In this document: piece after piece, positions 45,846-49,556 of the stretch | Layout of the letters: each line of letters begins with the position of its first letter | Position numbering within the stretch: position 1 is the first letter of the stretch | From: Mycolicibacter heraklionensis | Lineage (GTDB): Bacteria > Actinomycetota > Actinomycetes > Mycobacteriales > Mycobacteriaceae | Assembly (NCBI GenBank): GCA_001673575.1 | Contig: LZME01000019.1 | Span: 1 to 49,556, forward strand | Direction of reading: 5' to 3' | DNA: 49,556 bases | The notes under the pieces: generated by a model | What the model was told of the DNA's origin: nothing | What the model saw: the letters and a program-made list of their open reading frames with translations, nothing else | Databases searched by the model: none | Translations under genes and position numbers: made by a program

Positions 45846-47133
45846 GGCTCACCTTCCAGCCGGCGACGAAGCTCTTCCACTGCGCGACCGTGCGCATCTC
45901 GGCGTCGGCGGTCACCCACCCGTAGATCGACAGCGTGGTCTGCACATCGGCGTGGCCGAGACGGCGCATCACCACGTGTTCAGGCACCCCAGACAACAGC
46001 AGAGCTGTAGCGTGGGTGTGGCGCAGCCAGTGAGGAGTCCAGTCCTGCGGCAACACATCAGCATGGGCGGCCGTGAGGGTGTCCACCTTGTCGTAGACGG
46101 TTTCCGGGCGCAACGGTGCATAGCGCTGGCCGCGTGCCAGATTGACGAACACGAAGTGCGACGCCAGATCGGCAACCGCGACGTCGGCGGCCCACCCGAT
46201 CAGCTGCCACACGTACTCGCTGTAGAGGGCTACCAGATCATCGCCGATGTAGATCCGGCGTGCACCGGACTTGGCTCGTACCCCATGGGGGTGATCGTCG
46301 CGGCCGGCCACCAGAATCGACGGAGTCTCACCCCCGGTGATATGGAAATCATTGTGGCGCAAAGATAATGCTTCACCTATTCGCATTCCGGTCTCGGCCA
46401 GGACGGCGAAGAATAACCGGTCACGCAAACCCGCCTCGCTGCCGGTCCACTCACCCGACGGCGACTGCACACTGCAGCCATCCAGGATGGCGTTGACTTG
46501 ATCGGGCAACAACACCGGCGTCTCGCTGCGATTGGGTGCACGCCGGCGGTGCACAGGCACCTCCTGATCACGTCGCGGTCCGACACCAGCCAGGGTGGGG
46601 GCATAGCGGCGCCGCGAGGATCGGGCGTGGGAGGAAAACAAGCGGCGGTACGGGCGGGTCAAATCGTGGGCGTCGGCGAAGTACCGGTACATCGACAACA
46701 CCGCAGCCCCCCGCGGCTGCAACGACGACTCGGCCATCCCAGGCCCGGGCTCACCGATACGGACCATGCCCGGCAGATCCCCAGTCCGCAGATAACACAG
46801 GAACTCGCCAAACAGGCTAGTGGGAAAATCATCCCAGGCCGCGCCGGTGTGTTCGAGCACCGTCCACCACGCCGATAGCCCGTATGCGTAGGCACGCACC
46901 GTATTTGGAGACGCGCCCTGATCTGCGAGGAACCGCAAGTACTCTCGGGCAGGTGCAACGGGTAGCCGATCGGCGCCGACCACCGTGTAGGTATCAGGCC
47001 GGTCCGGGAAACACAGCCGCTGCACCCGCGCCACGTTCAGCAGCCTCTCGCGCCGTTCATGGAGTTTTACCGCGACGGAAATCGTCGAGGCGGACCACTT
47101 GATGCCGCTCTTCCGGGGCTGATCCGCTAGCAC
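45829..47133 (-). CDS. tnpA: Tyrosine recombinase, Tn554 TnpA type
   Basis: 434 residues from GTG 47133. The N-terminal SAM-like core-binding domain is at about 55-160 (ASPNTVRAYAYGLSAWW). The catalytic domain has Arg251 (ETGMRIGEAL), His368 and Arg371 (HWLRHTHATALL), His394 (RLGHADVQTT) and the nucleophile Tyr404. Length and order upstream of tnpB fit TnpA. The annotated start overlaps the HTH-ImmA gene by 77 bases. No later ATG or GTG is seen before the core domain, so the overlap may be real. Confidence 0.88.
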   Translation of the reverse strand: MLADQPRKSGIKWSASTISVAVKLHERRERLLNVARVQRLCFPDRPDTYTVVGADRLPVAPAREYLRFLADQGASPNTVRAYAYGLSAWWTVLEHTGAAWDDFPTSLFGEFLCYLRTGDLPGMVRIGEPGPGMAESSLQPRGAAVLSMYRYFADAHDLTRPYRRLFSSHARSSRRRYAPTLAGVGPRRDQEVPVHRRRAPNRSETPVLLPDQVNAILDGCSVQSPSGEWTGSEAGLRDRLFFAVLAETGMRIGEALSLRHNDFHITGGETPSILVAGRDDHPHGVRAKSGARRIYIGDDLVALYSEYVWQLIGWAADVAVADLASHFVFVNLARGQRYAPLRPETVYDKVDTLTAAHADVLPQDWTPHWLRHTHATALLLSGVPEHVVMRRLGHADVQTTLSIYGWVTADAEMRTVAQWKSFVAGWKVSHDSTP

Positions 47134-48310
47134 CGCGCATCCCGACGGCAGCCATCGGGCGCCTGTCAGATGCAGGTGAAGGCCGTTGCGTAGCCAGGAA
47201 CCATTCGAGCAGATCCGATGGAAATATCATTGACTCGCGTGCGGCCAGCATCGGCACCGAGGCATCCCCGTAGCAGCGTTCCACCCACTTGCGCAGCAGC
47301 CTGGGCCGCTCGGGGTCACGTTCGTTCCATCCGGGTTCCGTCATACCCCAGGTATGCCCAGTCTCAGGATTGATCCGTGAATACAGTTGTGTGGTAAGCA
47401 TTTTTGCGCGATCAGCGTCGATCAATCCCGAGTCACGCATGTGCATGATCAGCGAACCCAACGACAAGCCCCACTTGTCCTTGAGCGGTTTGAGGTTCAA
47501 CAGTGACATCACCTGTGGCAACTCCGGCGCCAGCGCGGCGACGGGCGCCAACAACTCGGTGGCGAACCGGTTGGCCTCCAACTCCTCGCCCGAGTTCACC
47601 GAGCAGTGCCCACGGCTGTGCAACACCAAATGCCCCAACTCATGGGCAACGGTGAATCGGGTCCGTTCCCACGACTCGGATTCGCGCAACACTACGAGCG
47701 GGCGATCCCGGTGTCGTCCCACCCAACTCGAATAACCCAAGTGCTTCTCGTCACGCGCTCTCCCCGGTGTGGCCGCGAACTCGCTCTCCCACTCACCCGG
47801 AGTGCGCCGCCGGACGATCACCGGTGCACCCAATCGCTCAGTTTCATACATCAAATCATCCAGTGGCTCATGAGGTTCTAGCCCCATCGCCTCGCGCAGC
47901 CACCCTGCGGCCTGGACCGCGCTCGGCCGGTGATGATCCTTGCCGCAGATCGACGGGACCTTCACATGAGGCAATTTCGACCGCTCATCCAGGTCGCCGA
48001 GAAAATCGCCGGCGAGCGAAGCGAACGTCGCCAAGAAGTCCTGCTCGCCAACAGTCATCGACTTTGGCGCCCGGAAAAGCAACTCACCCGCCGATACGCG
48101 AGACTGCGGTTCCGAGCTGAAAAACCGTGCAGGAAAGCGGAACAACTCCGACAGCCCCGCAACCTCATCAACGGACAACATGATCGTCGAAGACTTCTCG
48201 ATCTTCGTCTGGCGGGCATTGCTCCAGCCAACCAGGCCCACCACAGAAGTTGCCGTCATGCGCCGCAATAGCCGGGCCTGCCGGACCCGTGCACCAAAAA
48301 CCTCGATCAT
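47057..48310 (-). CDS. HTH (XRE) - ImmA/IrrE metalloprotease protein
   Basis: 417 residues. Residues 5-60 are an XRE-type helix-turn-helix (GARVRQARLLRRMTATSVVG, NARQTKIEKS). The ImmA/IrrE domain has the zinc motif HELGH at 223-227 and the third ligand Glu245 in ELEANRFATELL. Such proteins cleave or displace partner repressors and often switch mobile elements on, for example ImmA of ICEBs1. Here DNA binding and protease are fused. It is 64 bases after the orphan gene and overlaps tnpA, suggesting control of transposition. Confidence 0.85.
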   Translation of the reverse strand: MIEVFGARVRQARLLRRMTATSVVGLVGWSNARQTKIEKSSTIMLSVDEVAGLSELFRFPARFFSSEPQSRVSAGELLFRAPKSMTVGEQDFLATFASLAGDFLGDLDERSKLPHVKVPSICGKDHHRPSAVQAAGWLREAMGLEPHEPLDDLMYETERLGAPVIVRRRTPGEWESEFAATPGRARDEKHLGYSSWVGRHRDRPLVVLRESESWERTRFTVAHELGHLVLHSRGHCSVNSGEELEANRFATELLAPVAALAPELPQVMSLLNLKPLKDKWGLSLGSLIMHMRDSGLIDADRAKMLTTQLYSRINPETGHTWGMTEPGWNERDPERPRLLRKWVERCYGDASVPMLAARESMIFPSDLLEWFLATQRPSPASDRRPMAAVGMRGASGSAPEERHQVVRLDDFRRGKTP

Positions 48311-48374
48311 CGTGCGCTCGATTCAACATCACCCGAGTGGGAGCCCCGCATGCACCCAGCAGTGTGCACGAGGG

Positions 48375-49151
48375 CTACGACGATTCCGGCGGCGCTTCGT
48401 TCAGTGTCTCCTCGGTGACGCCGTCGGCATCCGCGAAGTCCTCGTCCCGGCGCCGCTTTCCGGGCATTGCAACCTCGGTAGCCTGCGTGAACGGATCCAT
48501 GGTGGGTGCCGTTTTCGCACGCTGCTCCATGATCGGTGGCGGCAGCGGAGTGCTGGCGTAGAGTACCTGAACCTTGTCGGTGAGTATGCCCGCAGCCAAG
48601 ACCGCACCACCCAAGCCCAGATTGCCTGGCCACCACAGTACGTATTGCCGATACCCGGGAGGCTCCGGAATGCCATCCCCGCCGCCGATTGGGTACCCCA
48701 ATTCCTCCTCGATACTCAGCTGATGCTCGCCGGGCACATACTCCACCGATTCGAGCAGGCTGCCGTCCCAGTTGCGTGGATGTTTGCGCACCCCGATACG
48801 AGACCCCTTCCCGTCGACCAGAACAATCCCAAACCCGTTGCCCTTGATCGCCTTCAAAGTCGAGTCCTCGGTCTGGCGACGCCACCTCGAGAACAGCAAC
48901 GTCTCCAGCAGCGTGCATGACACGGTGATTCCTCGGGGATCGTTCCCCTGATCGACGTACCGGTCCGGAACCTCCGCCAACCTCGCACACAGATCGCCAT
49001 GCGTTTCGCCCAACACGAGAGCATGCTGCTCGACGAACTTCTCCACCAGCAGTTGTGGATTGTCGTGTAGGTCCATGGGGTGAATTTTTACCCCGGTATC
49101 CCACATCGGCCGGCGCGCCACGCCGTGCAAACTTGGAAAATGTTTGGCCAA
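48375..49151 (-). CDS. Protein of unknown function, partner of HTH-ImmA gene
   Basis: 258 residues from TTG 49151; ATG 49076 (MDLHDNPQLLVEKFVEQHAL) is an alternative. I do not recognise the family. Visible features: an alpha/beta N-terminal half (RGITVSCTLLETLLFSRWRR, GFGIVLVDGKGSRIGVRKHP), a Gly/Pro-rich middle (YPIGGGDGIPEPPGYRQYVL), a short hydrophobic part LGLGGAVLAAGILTD and a charged, acidic C-terminal tail. No membrane helix long enough to be sure. It is the first gene of the minus-strand run that leads into tnpABC. Confidence 0.7.
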   Translation of the reverse strand: MAKHFPSLHGVARRPMWDTGVKIHPMDLHDNPQLLVEKFVEQHALVLGETHGDLCARLAEVPDRYVDQGNDPRGITVSCTLLETLLFSRWRRQTEDSTLKAIKGNGFGIVLVDGKGSRIGVRKHPRNWDGSLLESVEYVPGEHQLSIEEELGYPIGGGDGIPEPPGYRQYVLWWPGNLGLGGAVLAAGILTDKVQVLYASTPLPPPIMEQRAKTAPTMDPFTQATEVAMPGKRRRDEDFADADGVTEETLNEAPPESS

Positions 49152-49244
49152 CCATACCTAAGAGGATACATGTATACGATGATTAATGTGCAGGTAAACA
49201 CGCTGATTGACCAATAGAACGTGTTAAACCTCTGATAAAGCGCT
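49152..49244. promoter_or_regulatory. AT-rich right tip of the element with operator-like repeats
   Basis: About 93 bases, much richer in A+T than the surroundings. ATACATGTAT (49166-49175) is a perfect palindrome 14 bases upstream of the orphan gene. AACACG (49197-49202) and CGTGTT (49220-49225) are inverted with a 17-base spacer. Probably the promoter and operator of the transposition operon plus recombinase-binding sites. Confidence 0.55.
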
Positions 49245-49424
49245 CAGGTGCTGATGCACGTCGCACGGGACCGCGACGGCATCCGGCGGCTCACCGACAT
49301 CTCGATGCTGCGCCGCACCGCCGCCGGGCACGTGCAGGCCGCGCCGGTGTGGCAGTTCGGACGTGGACTGACCGACCATGCCGCCGAATTCCGCGCCCTG
49401 CTGAGCGAGCGGATGCCGGCGTGA
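49245..49424 (+). pseudogene. Tad/Flp pilus ATPase, 3' part (last 59 codons)
   Basis: From 49245 one frame reads QVLMHVARDRDGIRRLTDIS and continues to ALLSERMPA and TGA at 49422. This is the C-terminal end expected after LAAAV of the Rv3659c-like gene at 36843-37847, in the right frame, with no start codon of its own at the junction. It is separated from its 5' part by the transposon. Confidence 0.9.
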
Positions 49425-49556
49425 GCGGCCCCGTGACCGCAACGCTGGCGTTGGCCGCGGCGACGCTGCTCGGTGCTTCGCCACGGCGCCGATGAGGCTC
49501 CAGCGGCCGGCGCGCCCCGTCACGGCACCGTGCAGCGGGCGGCCGGTCGCTGCGAT
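49421..49556 (+). CDS. Start of tadB-like pilus membrane gene (partial, apparent frameshift)
   Basis: GTG 49421 overlaps the tad ATPase stop (GTGA), as expected for the Rv3658c/TadB gene. The first codons read VSGPVTATLALAAATLLGAS then PRRR and a TGA at 49493-49495. One base shifted, the frame continues ADEAPAAGAP or MRLQRPARPVTAP to the window end. So either a one-base indel has broken the gene or the true start is later. The window ends too soon to decide. Confidence 0.45.

Larger units (their letters stand above)
37848..49244. mobile_element. Tn554-type transposon inserted in the tad ATPase gene (about 11.4 kb)
   Basis: Joining base 37847 to 49245 restores the reading GCC GTC CAG GTG (AVQV), so the ends are fixed to within a base or two. 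The element encodes tnpA, tnpB (two tyrosine recombinases) and a TnpC-like DUF6262 protein in the order and overlaps of Tn554. Cargo: an HTH-ImmA gene and an orphan gene on the tnpA side, and TetR, PaaI-like, DUF6188 and MMPL genes on the other. No target duplication and no long terminal repeats are seen, as in the Tn554 family. Only TTATC (37848-37852) and GATAA (49234-49238) near the tips are inverted copies. Confidence 0.88.

Noticed and set aside
48307..49155. Alternative 282-codon frame over the orphan gene
   Set aside because: Arg/Gly/Ser-rich composition without hydrophobic pattern; the 258-residue frame has normal protein composition.
37848..49244. Prophage or integrative conjugative element
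   Set aside because: No capsid, tail, terminase, relaxase or coupling genes; two tyrosine recombinases plus a TnpC-like gene point to a Tn554-type transposon.

Overview
The window is high-GC, densely coded DNA from a mycobacterium or a very close relative. The evidence is gene order: from about 2.1 kb to 37.8 kb it follows, in reverse, the M. tuberculosis segment Rv3696c (glpK) to Rv3659c (tad-type ATPase), with the actinobacterial markers whiB4, crp, marP, ponA2 and the mycobacterial RNAs Ms1 and 6C in their usual places. The species cannot be told from the sequence alone.

Layout. 0-6 kb: a proline-tailed DUF7159 membrane protein, glpK, an exported HNH-type protein, a PadR regulator with a clear operator, and a VapBC-like toxin-antitoxin pair. 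6-13.3 kb: an RDD protein, a SpoIIM-like membrane protein, and a leftward operon (Pro-rich membrane protein, DUF4129, DUF4350, MoxR ATPase, DUF58) joined by 4-base overlaps. 13.3-15.4 kb: a YqeY-like gene, small genes, and tRNA-Pro(CGG) with its terminator. 15.3-25.3 kb: cds1, a metallophosphoesterase, ponA2, whiB4, the Get3-like pair bagB/bagA, RidA, a metallo-beta-lactamase-fold enzyme and crp. 25.3-34 kb: nth, a TlpA-like thioredoxin, a Nudix hydrolase, marP, ephE, a holin-like membrane protein, a secreted serine protease, acsA and a conserved gene. The dppABCD genes found between the last two in M. tuberculosis are absent. 34-37.8 kb: Ms1 RNA, an HAD phosphatase, 6C RNA, ssd, and the first 335 codons of the tad ATPase.

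The tad ATPase gene is cut at codon 335 (base 37847). Its missing last 59 codons resume in frame at 49245, followed by the start of tadB. The 11.4 kb between is a mobile element. It carries a Tn554-type trio on the minus strand: two tyrosine recombinases (tnpA, tnpB) and a DUF6262/TnpC-like accessory protein. On the tnpA side lie an HTH-ImmA metalloprotease gene and an unrecognised 258-residue protein, apparently in one operon with tnpABC. On the tnpC side lie a TetR repressor, a PaaI-like thioesterase, a DUF6188 protein and a large MMPL transporter, with matching inverted repeats in two promoters. No target-site duplication is visible. This element is the main candidate for something undescribed.

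Other points of note are a perfect 36-base palindrome inside glpK, a 19-residue insertion in acetyl-CoA synthetase, a partial duplication of the yqeY 3' end, two membrane micro-genes (32 and 46 residues), and a 21-base-arm hairpin between the MBL gene and crp.
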